From positions 1 to 35,513 of the forward strand of contig JBOGGN010000103.1 of assembly GCA_050744165.1 (NCBI GenBank): a stretch of 35,513 bases of DNA. Direction: 5' to 3'. Under the pieces are notes generated by a model. The model was not told where the DNA came from and made no database searches. It worked only from the letters and a program-made list of their open reading frames with translations. The DNA is from JBOGGN01 sp050744165. GTDB taxonomy: Bacteria; Actinomycetota; Acidimicrobiia; Acidimicrobiales; Palsa-688. A program made the position numbers and the translations under genes. This document shows, in pieces, positions 7,108 through 15,862 of the stretch. The first letter of the stretch is position 1; the number at the start of each line of letters is the position of its first letter.

Positions 7108-8049
7108 TCAGATCTCGACGACGACCGCTTCGAGGGCGGCGTCGCGGTCTGCTGCGGAGGGCAGGCTGTAGCGGCGGGTTGTGTCCAAGCGGCGGTGGCC
7201 GGCGATCTCGGCCACCAGTACCACGTCGGCTCCCGAGCGGATCAGGTTGGTGACGCAGGTGTGGCGCAGCACGTGGGCGGAAAGTTCCAGGCCGGCGTCG
7301 GTGGCCAGGTGGCGCACTACCAGGTCGATGGCCCGGCCGCTGATCCTGCGACCGGTGGTGGACAGCCACAGCGGCCCCGTGTCGTCGGACATCAGCTCGG
7401 ACGCCTCGAGCTCGCTGAGGCGGCGCGCCCGTTCGGTCGTCCATTCGGTCAGCGCTGCCCGGCAGGCGCTGTTGAGCGGGACTTCCCGGTAGGCGTCGCC
7501 CTTGCCCGAGCGGACCCGTACCCAGCCTTTGCGGGCTGATACCGACACATCGGCCACATCCAGTGCCGCCAGCTCGGAGAGCCGCAGCCCGGTGTAGAAC
7601 AACATGGTGGCCATGGCCCGGTCCCGGACCGAGGGGCGGCGCTCGACGGCTCGCAGGAAGCGGCGTTGCTCGTCGGGTTCCAGCGCCCTCGGCGCCAGCT
7701 GCGCCAGTTCCTCGCGGGCCACCTCGGGGCGGCCGAGAGAACGGGAGCGGTAGAAGTTGTCGATCGCGGCCAAGGCCTGGTTCACGGAGTTGGGCGCCCA
7801 ATGCTTCTCTACTTTGACGTAGCGTTTGTAGTCGCGCACCGCCCAGTCCCGGACATGCACCTCGGCGAGGGCCTGGGCGCTGTGCTCGGACCCGGCCAGC
7901 CAGGTTACGAACGCTGTCACCTGACCCAGATAGGTCTCGCGGGACCGCGGCGCCAACGGTTGGCGGGCCAGCCACTGACGGTAGGTGGCGACCACTGCCT
8001 CGACGTCGACGACGACGGGTACGACGGTCTTCTTGCCCCGACCTGCCAA
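7108..8049 (-). CDS. Tyrosine recombinase, TnpI-like resolvase of the transposon
   Basis: A 313-residue site-specific recombinase. The N-terminal SAM-like core-binding domain (about 15-105) is followed by the catalytic domain with Arg156 (TGLRLSEL), Lys183 (SGKGDAYREV), His259 and Arg262 (HVLRHT), His285 (GHRRLDTTRRY) and nucleophile Tyr294, so all catalytic residues are present. Its position inside the inverted repeats, next to repeat-rich DNA (8070-8189), suggests that it resolves cointegrates made by TnpA, as TnpI does in Tn4430. The start is TTG 8049, with CAGGGG 7 nt upstream on the minus strand; this codon gives the normal domain beginning. The alternative is an unrelated XerC/D-like integrase captured by the element. 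Confidence 0.88.
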   Translation of the reverse strand: MAGRGKKTVVPVVVDVEAVVATYRQWLARQPLAPRSRETYLGQVTAFVTWLAGSEHSAQALAEVHVRDWAVRDYKRYVKVEKHWAPNSVNQALAAIDNFYRSRSLGRPEVAREELAQLAPRALEPDEQRRFLRAVERRPSVRDRAMATMLFYTGLRLSELAALDVADVSVSARKGWVRVRSGKGDAYREVPLNSACRAALTEWTTERARRLSELEASELMSDDTGPLWLSTTGRRISGRAIDLVVRHLATDAGLELSAHVLRHTCVTNLIRSGADVVLVAEIAGHRRLDTTRRYSLPSAADRDAALEAVVVEI

Positions 8050-8069
8050 CCAATACCCCTGATCCCCTT

Positions 8070-8189
8070 TTAATGGAAGCGCTCGCCGGCCCCTAGCACC
8101 CGGCCGCGCCCCACGTTAGTGGAACCCAGGGGCCGGAATCGCTTCCACTAAGCACTCTTAGACGCAGAATATCCTAGGCGCAGAGTATC
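8070..8189. other. Candidate recombination (resolution) site of the tyrosine recombinase
   Basis: Two kinds of repeat lie directly upstream of the recombinase gene. TTAGTGGAA (8116-8124) faces its exact inverse TTCCACTAA (8143-8151) across 18 bp, and a third related copy, TTAATGGAAGCG, is at 8070-8081. Next to them, two 15-bp direct copies with a 16-bp period occur: TAGACGCAGAATATC (8159-8173) and TAGGCGCAGAGTATC (8175-8189). In Tn4430 the TnpI site also consists of an inverted-repeat core plus two adjacent direct repeats. The 18-bp core gap is longer than usual for tyrosine recombinases, so the exact arms are uncertain. Confidence 0.55.
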
Positions 8190-8228
8190 TTGTCGCTTCT
8201 CGCTGGCGATGTCCGCAAGTCCGAAACG

Positions 8229-8249
8229 TGGCGGCCCCAGGGGCCGCCA
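8229..8249. terminator. Strong GC palindrome downstream of the cargo lipoprotein gene
   Basis: TGGCGGCCCC, a single A, then GGGGCCGCCA form a perfect 10-bp inverted repeat starting 7 bp beyond the stop of the leftward lipoprotein gene. No T-run follows on the minus strand. It could end the cargo transcript before the recombinase gene or belong to the adjacent recombination region. Confidence 0.35.
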
Positions 8250-8255
8250 AATGAT

Positions 8256-8930
8256 TCAATGTTGGGTTGAACTCGCCACGCCGGCCGCCACGGCTGACAC
8301 GGTCAATGTCCCAACATTCAGTTGAATGTCCGCGTTCGGGACCCGCAACTGGGTCGTCTGGTTCGGCGGAGTAATCTCAAGGGTTCCGCCAACGCTCCCG
8401 TTGACGTTCAGCCACTCCATCCAGAAGGAACCGAGAGCACCCGGCGCCAATGACACAGGAGTGACTGGAACGGCGGGATCCGCGAATCCAGCGCCCGTCG
8501 CCCTGAGAACGTTGAGCGGTTGCATCTTCCCTGAGGGATCCAGGAGCCCGATACCGGGATAGCCGTACATTACGCACTGCGTGGATGTGACGTTCTTGAG
8601 TTCGACTGTCTGCTCACCATGCCCCGCCCCTCCGGTAGCGTCAACTACCGTGGCGCTCAAATCGCTGGGGGTGCATGTAGCTGAGGTGACTCTCGGGACG
8701 CTCGTGGTCGGAGCAGTGGTAGCCGGCGCGGTCAATGCTGGCGAAGTCACTGTCGTGGGTGCGATCAGGGAGGAGGATGTGGACGTCTCTGGCGTTGACG
8801 TTATCCCCGTTGTCGATGGAAGGCTGGGCTTGTTCTTAGCGGACGGATGACCTCCTCTACAGCCAACAAGAGCGATGGCGCCGATCATGATGGCGACGGC
8901 CCCATCTCGGACGGCGCTCGTGATATTCAC
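8256..8930 (-). CDS. DUF4232-like lipoprotein, transposon passenger
   Basis: A 224-residue predicted lipoprotein with signal peptide and lipobox ALVGC, then a low-complexity Ser/Thr/Pro linker. The C-terminal domain of about 140 residues begins CTPSDLSATVVDATGGAGHG and contains ELKNVTSTQCVMYGYPGIGL, LAPGALGSFWMEW and LEITPPNQTT, the pattern of DUF4232 cell-surface domains (paired Cys, GYPG, proline-rich end). GTG 8930 is chosen because GGAG lies 7 nt upstream and the signal peptide starts there. It is the second gene of the cargo pair, 43 bp after the large secreted protein, so the two are probably co-transcribed. The molecular function of DUF4232 is not established. Confidence 0.75.
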   Translation of the reverse strand: MNITSAVRDGAVAIMIGAIALVGCRGGHPSAKNKPSLPSTTGITSTPETSTSSSLIAPTTVTSPALTAPATTAPTTSVPRVTSATCTPSDLSATVVDATGGAGHGEQTVELKNVTSTQCVMYGYPGIGLLDPSGKMQPLNVLRATGAGFADPAVPVTPVSLAPGALGSFWMEWLNVNGSVGGTLEITPPNQTTQLRVPNADIQLNVGTLTVSAVAAGVASSTQH

Positions 8931-8973
8931 AACGACACTCCAGTCACATTGCGTTTCGAAACTTGGTTGCTCT

Positions 8974-11900
8974 TCATGCTGGCGGGAAGCCGACCGTAAC
9001 GCCTCCGCTATTGTCCTGTTGTACGAAGTCATGATCGACATTTACCGTGCAAATCGGGCTGGGGGCGGACTGTAGAACCTGATAACGACGGTTGGTATTG
9101 AGTTTTGCGCTCGTCGAGTATGTCAACCAGACATGGACAACGGCCCCGGAGCTATCGAGAGTGTTGAAGTCCGCGGCAGTCAATGGTTGGGGTGCCCCTA
9201 GATAGACACCGGCCTGGAAGCCAGCCCCATTGACCACGGTTGCCCAGTTTTGGACCCAGGTCATTATCGTGCCTTCTGAGGCGGTACCCGTGTCCTCTAA
9301 GTCCAGATAGAGGGTAGCGCCCTTCGGGTAGGACGTCTGTTGAGCAGCCGAGACCGCAGTCTGGCCGCGTGAAGTGCCATTGGCCGAATCAGCCCAGTCA
9401 GCGGCCACATAGCCCTCCCACTCCACTACGTATTGTCCACCAGCGTGCGCGTTGCTCACTTCGGTGGCATCGTTTGACGACACGATATCGACGAAGTTGA
9501 CCGTGCGGCCCGCTTGCACAAAGCAGCTGATAGTCGCCGGTGAGTCGTCGTCTCCCTGTTTGTCGAAAGCGGTATTACCAGTTGGAATCCCATTGTTGGC
9601 GGGCACCGTGGTGGTGGTGGTCGACGGCACGGTGGTGCTCGTTGTCGTGGTGGTCGACGGCACGGTGGTGCTCGTCGTCGTGGTGGTGGGCGGGGGGCCT
9701 GGTGGGGTGGCGATGTTGGAGGTACCGGGGGAGCCGTAGCCGGTGTTGTTTTCGGCGTAGACGACGAGCTGCCAGGGGTCGCCGTTGGTGACGCCGGTGA
9801 CGGTGGCTGTCTGGGGGTTGGTGCAGGGGCAGTTGACGACGAGGGTGACGATGGCGCCGGTGGTCTGGTCGACGGCGCCGAGCAGGTAGGAGGTGATGGC
9901 CGAGGTGCCGGTGGCCGTGGGCGGTATCCAGCTGCCGGCCAGGGTGGTGTTACCGGCGACGATGGTGACGTTGGTGGGTGGTGCCGGGGTGGCGGGGTTG
10001 GGGCTGGCGACTGCGGTGATGGTGGCGGGGCCGTAGCCGTAGCTGTTGTAGGCGTAGACGGCGAAGAAGTAGTTGTGCCCGGTGGTGAGGCCGGTGACGG
10101 AGGTGTACATGGCGGCGCCGCAGGGGCAGACGATGATCACCGAGGTGGTGATGAAGCCGGTGGCCAGGTCGTAGGTGTTGACCGCGTATTGGCTGATGGC
10201 GGCGGCGCCTGCTGAGGCGGCCGGGTACCAGTACAGGCCGATGGAGCCGACGCCGGGGGCGAACGCGGTGGGGGTGGTGGGGGCGCTGGGGACGTTGGCG
10301 TTGGCGGTGACAGGGCCGGACTCGGCGCCGGGGCCGTAGTTGGCGGGGTTGCCGGCGAAGACGAACAGGTTGTAGGCGGTGCCGTTGGTTAGGCCGGTGA
10401 CGGTGGCGGTGTAGCAGGTGGCGCACACCACGATATCGTGGCCGCTGTAGGTGTCGTTCGTGTAGTAGGCCAACACGGCGTATTGGGTGACGGCGCTGCC
10501 GCCGTTGGCTACCGGCGGCGCCCACACCATGGCCGCCGAGGCGTTACCGGGGGTAGCGACCGCGCCCTGGGGTACGCCCGGTGGTGGGGTCGGTTTGATG
10601 GTGGCGGTGTAGTCGGGGGCCGAGAAGTTGACGGCATTGTGGGCGTACACCCCGAAATAGTACGGGTAGAGGTTGGTGAGCCCGCTCACGGTGGCGGTGG
10701 TGCAGGTGGCACACACCTCGACGGTGCTACCGGTGACGAAGGCGCCGGTGTTGCCGTCGAACGCGTTGACCCAATAGGAGTCGATGGCCGCCCCGCCGTT
10801 GGAGGCCGACAGGTTCCAGGTGACGACGGCGGAGTTGTTGGCCGGGGTGGCGGAGGCGTTGGTAGGCGACGAGGGGGCAGTGGCAGGGGTGTTCCAGGTG
10901 ATGTTCAGATACGGGGTGGTGGAAGCACCGCCGGAGGTTTGGTTCCAGGAGTAGAAGAGTTTCCACAGGTTGCTGTTCGTTTCGCTGGGCGCGACCGCGG
11001 CGAGGCCGAGATTGGACGCCCCGTTGGTGGCGGCCCAGTTGGCCACCGTGGAGGTGACGTCGAACGCGACCCAGGCGCCGCCGCCGCAGGTGTCACCCGC
11101 CGCCGAGGAGGCCGAGGCGGCCAGGCCGCCCAGGCTGGGCCCGGGGAACATGGTGACGGCGGAGCCGGTCCAGGCTTGGCTGACGGAGTAGATGTTCGTC
11201 GTTTCCGCGGTGCAGGTGTAGGAGTGGAACTCGTAGAGGTACAACACGGCGGCGGTGACCTGGTTGCCGTTGAGGTAGCCGAGGTTGTTGAAATGCATGA
11301 ACGAGCGGGCCACGTTGGTGCCCGTGTCGAACGTGCCGACCTTGAGCTGGTAGTCGGACGAGTTGTCGTAGGTGGGACCGGGCGGGGACAGAGAGTAGGC
11401 GTAGGTGTCGTCGCTCGCGTCGGGGGCCACACTGGGGTCGACCGACACGGGGTACAGGCGGGCCGGGTCGGTCAGCCAGGCGTGGTTCAGGGTGACTTGG
11501 AGGGCCTGGCCGGTGCCGTACGCGACGATGGTGTAGGTGACACCTTGGGAGGTGGCGGGGTCGCCGCTTCGGGGGTCGATCTTGGAGTCGGACATCGAAC
11601 CGGCCGGGGTGTCGCCCCATATCTTGGCGGTGCTGTCGCGGTAGACGACGTCGCCGCTGGCGGGGTCGACGGTGGCGGTCAGCCCGGTGAGGTGCAACGG
11701 GAACACGAAGCTTTCCGGTGCCGCCGCCGACGCCAGGACCAGGGTTTCTTTCAGCCCCCCGTCGCCCGCCGCCAACACCATGTTGACACCGGGCTCGATA
11801 CCGGCATGCACGATGGCCTGCCCCGACGCCGCTATCGCCGTCGCCGCCACAGTCTGCGGGGCGGCCGCCGGCCCGGCGGCGGCGCCGGCCAGTCCGAAGG

Positions 11901-12540
11901 CCACCGAGTGGTCGGCGTCGAACGACACCACCGCCAAACTCGGATCCGTCGGGTTGGCCGCCAGGTTCAAGCCGGCGGCCGTCGCCGTGGTTTGGTACCG
12001 GCCTATCCCGGCGGGAATGAGGGTCGGGTCGATGTCGTGGAGTTCGCCGTCGGCGGCGTGGTAGGTGACCGGCCCGTCATAGTCCTGGGTCACGAACTGG
12101 CCCGCCTTGGCGGTCGCGAAAGTCCTCGAAGTAGTCGTCCGCGACCCGGTCAGTTCACCGGTCGGCGCCGCCGCACCTTCAGGCCGCGGCGCGCCTTGGG
12201 CGGCGACGGGGCTGGGGGCAGCGGGATCGGGGGCGACACCGGGAACTGTCTTGGCCGACACCGCCAACTGGGCGGCCGTGGGAGACACCGCCGCCGGCGT
12301 CGGCAACGCCGGCATCGCCACAGTGGGCGGCTGAACCGTCGCCCCCGTCCCAGGGGCGGGCGGCGTCGAGGACTGAGCTGTGGCCGTCGGCGACGGCTGG
12401 GCCGGCGCGGCAGAAACCGACAACGCGACCGTGGTGGCTGCCACCAACACCACGAACAAGGACCTGCGGGTGCTCCAGCGTCGGACCGACATCATGTCGT
12501 CTTCTTCCGCCCAGAGCTGTTGTGCCCACATTCTCGGCAC
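8974..12540 (-). CDS. Very large secreted modular protein: DNRLRE-like, four FN3, DUF1906 (glycoside-hydrolase-like); transposon passenger
   Basis: This 1188-residue exported protein has a signal peptide (RRSLFVVLVAATTVALSVSA), a Pro/Ala-rich region, and a beta-rich region (about 130-365) like those preceding DNRLRE domains in RHS-type proteins. A DNRLRE-like carbohydrate-binding-type domain follows (about 370-550; TYDNSSDYQLKVG, ARSFMHFN). Four fibronectin type III repeats come next (about 557-653, 655-748, 750-850, 850-942), then a Thr/Val linker and a C-terminal DUF1906/Rv2525c-like domain (about 985-1188; FDKQGDDDSPATISCF, ATLYLDLEDTG), related to GH25-type TIM barrels. Each FN3 repeat holds a close Cys pair (CATC, CATC, CPC, CPC). 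A cell-wall or polysaccharide-directed hydrolase or adhesin is plausible. GTG 12540 has GAGGAG upstream; ATG 12495 or 12492 would give a more standard signal peptide. Confidence 0.85.
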   Translation of the reverse strand: MPRMWAQQLWAEEDDMMSVRRWSTRRSLFVVLVAATTVALSVSAAPAQPSPTATAQSSTPPAPGTGATVQPPTVAMPALPTPAAVSPTAAQLAVSAKTVPGVAPDPAAPSPVAAQGAPRPEGAAAPTGELTGSRTTTSRTFATAKAGQFVTQDYDGPVTYHAADGELHDIDPTLIPAGIGRYQTTATAAGLNLAANPTDPSLAVVSFDADHSVAFGLAGAAAGPAAAPQTVAATAIAASGQAIVHAGIEPGVNMVLAAGDGGLKETLVLASAAAPESFVFPLHLTGLTATVDPASGDVVYRDSTAKIWGDTPAGSMSDSKIDPRSGDPATSQGVTYTIVAYGTGQALQVTLNHAWLTDPARLYPVSVDPSVAPDASDDTYAYSLSPPGPTYDNSSDYQLKVGTFDTGTNVARSFMHFNNLGYLNGNQVTAAVLYLYEFHSYTCTAETTNIYSVSQAWTGSAVTMFPGPSLGGLAASASSAAGDTCGGGAWVAFDVTSTVANWAATNGASNLGLAAVAPSETNSNLWKLFYSWNQTSGGASTTPYLNITWNTPATAPSSPTNASATPANNSAVVTWNLSASNGGAAIDSYWVNAFDGNTGAFVTGSTVEVCATCTTATVSGLTNLYPYYFGVYAHNAVNFSAPDYTATIKPTPPPGVPQGAVATPGNASAAMVWAPPVANGGSAVTQYAVLAYYTNDTYSGHDIVVCATCYTATVTGLTNGTAYNLFVFAGNPANYGPGAESGPVTANANVPSAPTTPTAFAPGVGSIGLYWYPAASAGAAAISQYAVNTYDLATGFITTSVIIVCPCGAAMYTSVTGLTTGHNYFFAVYAYNSYGYGPATITAVASPNPATPAPPTNVTIVAGNTTLAGSWIPPTATGTSAITSYLLGAVDQTTGAIVTLVVNCPCTNPQTATVTGVTNGDPWQLVVYAENNTGYGSPGTSNIATPPGPPPTTTTTSTTVPSTTTTTSTTVPSTTTTTVPANNGIPTGNTAFDKQGDDDSPATISCFVQAGRTVNFVDIVSSNDATEVSNAHAGGQYVVEWEGYVAADWADSANGTSRGQTAVSAAQQTSYPKGATLYLDLEDTGTASEGTIMTWVQNWATVVNGAGFQAGVYLGAPQPLTAADFNTLDSSGAVVHVWLTYSTSAKLNTNRRYQVLQSAPSPICTVNVDHDFVQQDNSGGVTVGFPPA
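9621..9686. repeat. Two tandem 33-bp units in the Thr-rich linker
   Basis: Two near-identical 33-bp units (each beginning TCGACGGCACGGTGGTGCTC on the plus strand) encode the 11-residue repeat STTVPSTTTTT of the large secreted protein. It is a length-variable spacer between the FN3 array and the DUF1906 domain, not a CRISPR. Confidence 0.8.
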
Positions 12541-12734
12541 ACGAGGCTCTCCTCACGGTACCGCCCGAAGAGGGCCGACCCAACGCCTAAGACGACTTAT
12601 CAGAACTTTCTTCGTTTACCTTGGGCTGCCCGCCGAGCCGGGACTCCAGCGCTGCGGCCGGTGACGCCAACCCAGGGGTCCGAGTTCCTGACGGAGAGTC
12701 CTCGAGCAGGCCGTTTCCCGCCGTGATCGCTAGG

Positions 12735-15700
12735 TCACGCGAAATGGTCCTCGTCATCGTCGGCGCCGGGATCCCGCAACGCCCGCAGGCCGCCGGGCAG
12801 CTCGGGCAGCAGGAACGAGTACTTGCCATGCACGTTGAGGTGGTGACGGACGAACGGGGACAGTCGGGCGACGTCGTCGTCGGCCGCCGGGTGGCCGTGG
12901 GCGCGGAGCTGGTCCAGGGCGGCGTCGATGTAGAAGGTGTTCCACAGCACGACACAGTTGAGGACCAGGCCGAGGGCGCCGAGTTGGTTCTCCATACCCT
13001 TGTGGTACCGCTGGTACAACTCGCCTCTCTTGCCGTGGAAGATGGCGGCGGCCAGGGAGTGGCGGCCCTCTTGCAGGTTGCGGACGCCTTTGATGTCGCG
13101 GCGGTAGGTCTCGTCGTCGACGTAGGCCAAGATGTGCAGGGACTTGAAGATCCGCCCGTAGGCGGCGATCGCCTCGCCGAGGGGGGTGGGGTGGCCGTCG
13201 CGCTGCAACATCCGCACCACGTCATAGGCCCGCACCGCCCCGGTATAGATGGAGCCGACCACCCGGACGATATCGTCCCAGTGCCTGGTGATCCGCTCCA
13301 GGTCGACCCGGCCCCGGGCGAGTGTGTCGAGGGGCCCGTAGTCGGCGCGGGCGTCGACGCGCCACGCCCGCTGGTCGGGCAGGTCGGCCAACGCCGGGCG
13401 GTACTCCATGCCCAGCAGGTGGACCAGGCCGAAGACCAGGTCGGAGTACGACCCGGTGTCGGACACGATGATGTCGGGCCGCTGGCCGCCGTCCTGGCTG
13501 AAGATGACGTCGATCATGTGCAGGGAGTCCCGGGGGGTCCCTGACACCACCCTGGCGCCCAGTCCCGCCCCCTGGTCGTTGATCATGTTGAGCCACGTCG
13601 CGCCCCGCTTGGGCCCGAAGTACTTGCGGTTGGGGCGGGCGTAGATGCTGGGCACGGCGACCACGAAGCGCATCCCGTCGATGGCTGCCACCAGCCCGCC
13701 GCCGAGCGCTTGGGCGAAGCCGATGCGGGCCTGGGCTTCGATGAGCCACCGGTTGGCCGCCGAGTACGTCTCGGCCCCCAGGTAGGTCTGGTTGACGTGG
13801 CCGATCCGGTCGCGCTCGAGGGCCTCGACACCCTTTTTGACGATGGGGCCGTAGCCGATGTTGAGGGCATGGGCGGTCAGGCAGGCGGCGATGCTCACGT
13901 GCAGATCGCCCAGGCGGCTCTGGCCGCCCGACGCCGCGGTGAACGAGGCCACGAACCTCGGCTCCCAGGCCATGACCTCCAAGATGACCTCGGGCAGGTC
14001 GACGCGGGGCAGCATGGCGTTTACCTGGCGGCGCAACTCGACCAGGCTGGCCGGCTCGGGGACCGCCTGGAGGCGCTCCACGTGGATGCGGCCGTCGTCG
14101 TCGACGCGCAGGGCCTCGTTGTCGAGCCGGCCGGCCACCTCCCGGTAGGCGCCGTCGAGCACGCGGGCGTGCTCCGCGAGGAGATCGTCGGGGTCCTCCG
14201 GGAGCGACAACGCGGTCAGCACCGCCCCTTTGGCGTTGGCCCACGCCTGCCCGTCGAGGAGCTGGGCCCGGGGGTCTCGCCACCGGGCCGACGCCTCGGC
14301 GTAGATGTCACGGCGGCGGAGGTGGCGGTGGAACTGGGTCAGCACGCAGAACACATAGGCGTTCTTGTCGATCTGCCCGTCGCCGGCCGCTGCGGCGGCG
14401 AACACCAGGCGTTTCCAGGTTCCCTGCACCAGGGTTTCGTCGATGTCGGCGAAAGTCGGTTTGCGACGGCTGCGCAGCAGGTCGGGCATGCTCTCCATGG
14501 CGGCCAGCACCGGGGCCGCCTCCACGGTGGCCCCGAAGGCGATCACCTCGGTCAGGCTTTTGAGGAACCCGCTGACCATCACGATGCGCCCCGCCAGACC
14601 CGCCCGCATCTCCCCGTCGTTGTCGGGGTCGGCCGCCGGGACCATCTCGGCGACCGCCGCCACCGTTGCCTGCAGCTCGGCCCGGGTCACGACCGCCTCG
14701 ATCAGCTCCCACACGTCGGCGATCGCTACCGCCTCGCCGCTGCCGGTGGCCTCCAGGAGAACCTCGACCGCGGCGGCCAGCTTGGCCGACGCCCGGGCCA
14801 GGCGCGGGTGCTGGCGGACCTTCTCCTTCTTCGACTCGCGTTCCGCCTTGCCGACCAGCTCGGTGACCATCAACAAGTCGAACAGCTCCAGGCAATCGTC
14901 GATCGACTTGGCTTCCAGGTACACCACCGTCGCCGCCAGGGTGGCCAGCCGTCGGGAGGTGGGGTGGCGCCGCAGCTGGGGCGCCTTGGCCGCCATCCCA
15001 TAGCGGGCCAGGTCGACCAGCCGCCGGCGGGGAACGACGGCATCGAGGTCCAGCGCCCCCAGCCCCAAGGCTTTGATCTCGCCGACTCGGGCCAGAGCCT
15101 TCTCCAGGTTCTTGCCTGACGGGTTGGCCGGCCCCTTGCGCCAGCGCTCAAGATCCGAGACACGGCCGCCGTCGGCAACCTCCAGGAGACGTTCAAGCGC
15201 GGTGTGCTGCCTGGCCGTCAATAGCCGGTACAAGGTGTCCCACAGCCGCTTCGTCGCCTCGTCGCGGACCTGGGCCACCGGCCGGGCCAGTGTCGTGACC
15301 CCCGGTAGGAGCACGGCCCGTTCCACCAGCCATGCCACCGCGTCGTCGAATATGGCCTTGGGGCCGTCGCCGGTCGTCCACGCCCGCGCCTCGACCCAGG
15401 CCGTGAACTCCGCCTCGACCGCGGCGAAATCCCTGAGCCCGTGGGCGGCCTTGATCTCCTCGGCGTGCTCGAAGCGCGTCGCCCGCCGCTCCGTGTAGCG
15501 CTTAACACACGACGGGTCAGCAACCGCCAGCTGGTCGGCCAGGTACACCAGTACCGCCGTTGGCACATCCAGCGGGTCGGCCAGGAACAAGCCCAAGAAG
15601 CGCACCGTGGTCAGCTGCAACGCGAAGCCCAGGCGGTTGTGGTCGCCCCGGCGCCGCCCGATCAAAGCCTTGTCGGCGTCGTCGAGGAAGAACGCCCTCT

Positions 15701-15779
15701 CAAGCTCCTCCCGTTGGGGGACCCCGTTGAAGCAGCCGTATGAGGCCGCTTCCTCGTCGGTCAGGAACTCAACGGGCAC
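12735..15779 (-). CDS. tnpA: Tn3-family transposase (DDE)
   Basis: Full-length 1014-residue Tn3 transposase. The N-terminus (MPVEFLTDEEAASYGCFNGV) is the DUF4158 end-binding domain. The C-terminal catalytic domain has Asp701 (AIDGMRFVV), Asp774 (IVSDTGSYSDLVFGLVHLLG) and Glu930 (KGMENQLGALGLVLN), the expected DDE triad. It cuts and joins the 38-bp ends in replicative transposition, giving cointegrates and 5-bp duplications, both consistent with the flanks here. The start is GTG 15779, 45 bp inside the right inverted repeat, with a -10 box 8 nt upstream and no clear Shine-Dalgarno. A 194-bp gap separates its stop from the large passenger gene. No frameshift or internal stop is seen, so it looks functional. 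Confidence 0.96.
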   Translation of the reverse strand: MPVEFLTDEEAASYGCFNGVPQREELERAFFLDDADKALIGRRRGDHNRLGFALQLTTVRFLGLFLADPLDVPTAVLVYLADQLAVADPSCVKRYTERRATRFEHAEEIKAAHGLRDFAAVEAEFTAWVEARAWTTGDGPKAIFDDAVAWLVERAVLLPGVTTLARPVAQVRDEATKRLWDTLYRLLTARQHTALERLLEVADGGRVSDLERWRKGPANPSGKNLEKALARVGEIKALGLGALDLDAVVPRRRLVDLARYGMAAKAPQLRRHPTSRRLATLAATVVYLEAKSIDDCLELFDLLMVTELVGKAERESKKEKVRQHPRLARASAKLAAAVEVLLEATGSGEAVAIADVWELIEAVVTRAELQATVAAVAEMVPAADPDNDGEMRAGLAGRIVMVSGFLKSLTEVIAFGATVEAAPVLAAMESMPDLLRSRRKPTFADIDETLVQGTWKRLVFAAAAAGDGQIDKNAYVFCVLTQFHRHLRRRDIYAEASARWRDPRAQLLDGQAWANAKGAVLTALSLPEDPDDLLAEHARVLDGAYREVAGRLDNEALRVDDDGRIHVERLQAVPEPASLVELRRQVNAMLPRVDLPEVILEVMAWEPRFVASFTAASGGQSRLGDLHVSIAACLTAHALNIGYGPIVKKGVEALERDRIGHVNQTYLGAETYSAANRWLIEAQARIGFAQALGGGLVAAIDGMRFVVAVPSIYARPNRKYFGPKRGATWLNMINDQGAGLGARVVSGTPRDSLHMIDVIFSQDGGQRPDIIVSDTGSYSDLVFGLVHLLGMEYRPALADLPDQRAWRVDARADYGPLDTLARGRVDLERITRHWDDIVRVVGSIYTGAVRAYDVVRMLQRDGHPTPLGEAIAAYGRIFKSLHILAYVDDETYRRDIKGVRNLQEGRHSLAAAIFHGKRGELYQRYHKGMENQLGALGLVLNCVVLWNTFYIDAALDQLRAHGHPAADDDVARLSPFVRHHLNVHGKYSFLLPELPGGLRALRDPGADDDEDHFA

Positions 15780-15787
15780 CGCTCGAC

Positions 15788-15793
15788 ACGGTA
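15788..15793 (-). promoter_or_regulatory. Candidate -10 box of tnpA (leaderless type)
   Basis: TACCGT on the minus strand ends 8 nt before GTG 15779, just inside the right inverted repeat. No -35 is evident. Confidence 0.45.
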
Positions 15794-15824
15794 GGACCGA
15801 TCACGCCGGGAACGCCGACCGGTC

Positions 15825-15862
15825 CTTAGCGTGACTTTTCGTTCCGTTGTTCCTCAAGGGCC
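15825..15862 (-). repeat. Right terminal inverted repeat (38 bp)
   Basis: Inverse partner of 7023-7060 with one mismatch. Read outward to inward on the minus strand it starts GGCCCTTGAGGAACAACGGA and ends in CTAAG. Confidence 0.95.

Larger units (their letters stand above)
7023..15862. mobile_element. Complete Tn3-family transposon, 8,840 bp, with exported-protein cargo
   Basis: The element is bounded by 38-bp inverted repeats differing at one position and flanked by the direct repeat GGCAC. The repeat resembles Tn3 ends, with an inner part GAACGAAAAGTCACGCTAAG. All four genes point left: DDE transposase (12735-15779), a large secreted protein (8974-12540), a lipoprotein (8256-8930) and a TnpI-like tyrosine recombinase (7108-8049), with a repeat-rich candidate resolution site at 8070-8189. 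No open frame appears interrupted, so it looks capable of transposition. A tyrosine recombinase in place of the more common serine resolvase recalls Tn4430-type elements. The insertion lies between the glycosyltransferase gene and csoR and breaks no gene. No resistance gene is carried. Confidence 0.95.

Noticed and set aside
9601..9690. Tandem GTGGT-rich repeats suggesting a CRISPR or variable-number array
   Set aside because: No spacers; only two 33-bp units, which code in frame for the Thr-rich linker of the secreted protein.
10438..12726. A 762-codon open frame on the plus strand
   Set aside because: It is antisense to the large secreted protein, whose domains and signal peptide are clear. 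The predicted product is Gly/Val/Arg-rich with no motif, as expected for a shadow of GC-rich coding DNA.
13710..15119. A 469-codon open frame on the plus strand
   Set aside because: Antisense to the Tn3 transposase, which has its full DDE triad; composition is typical of a mirror frame.
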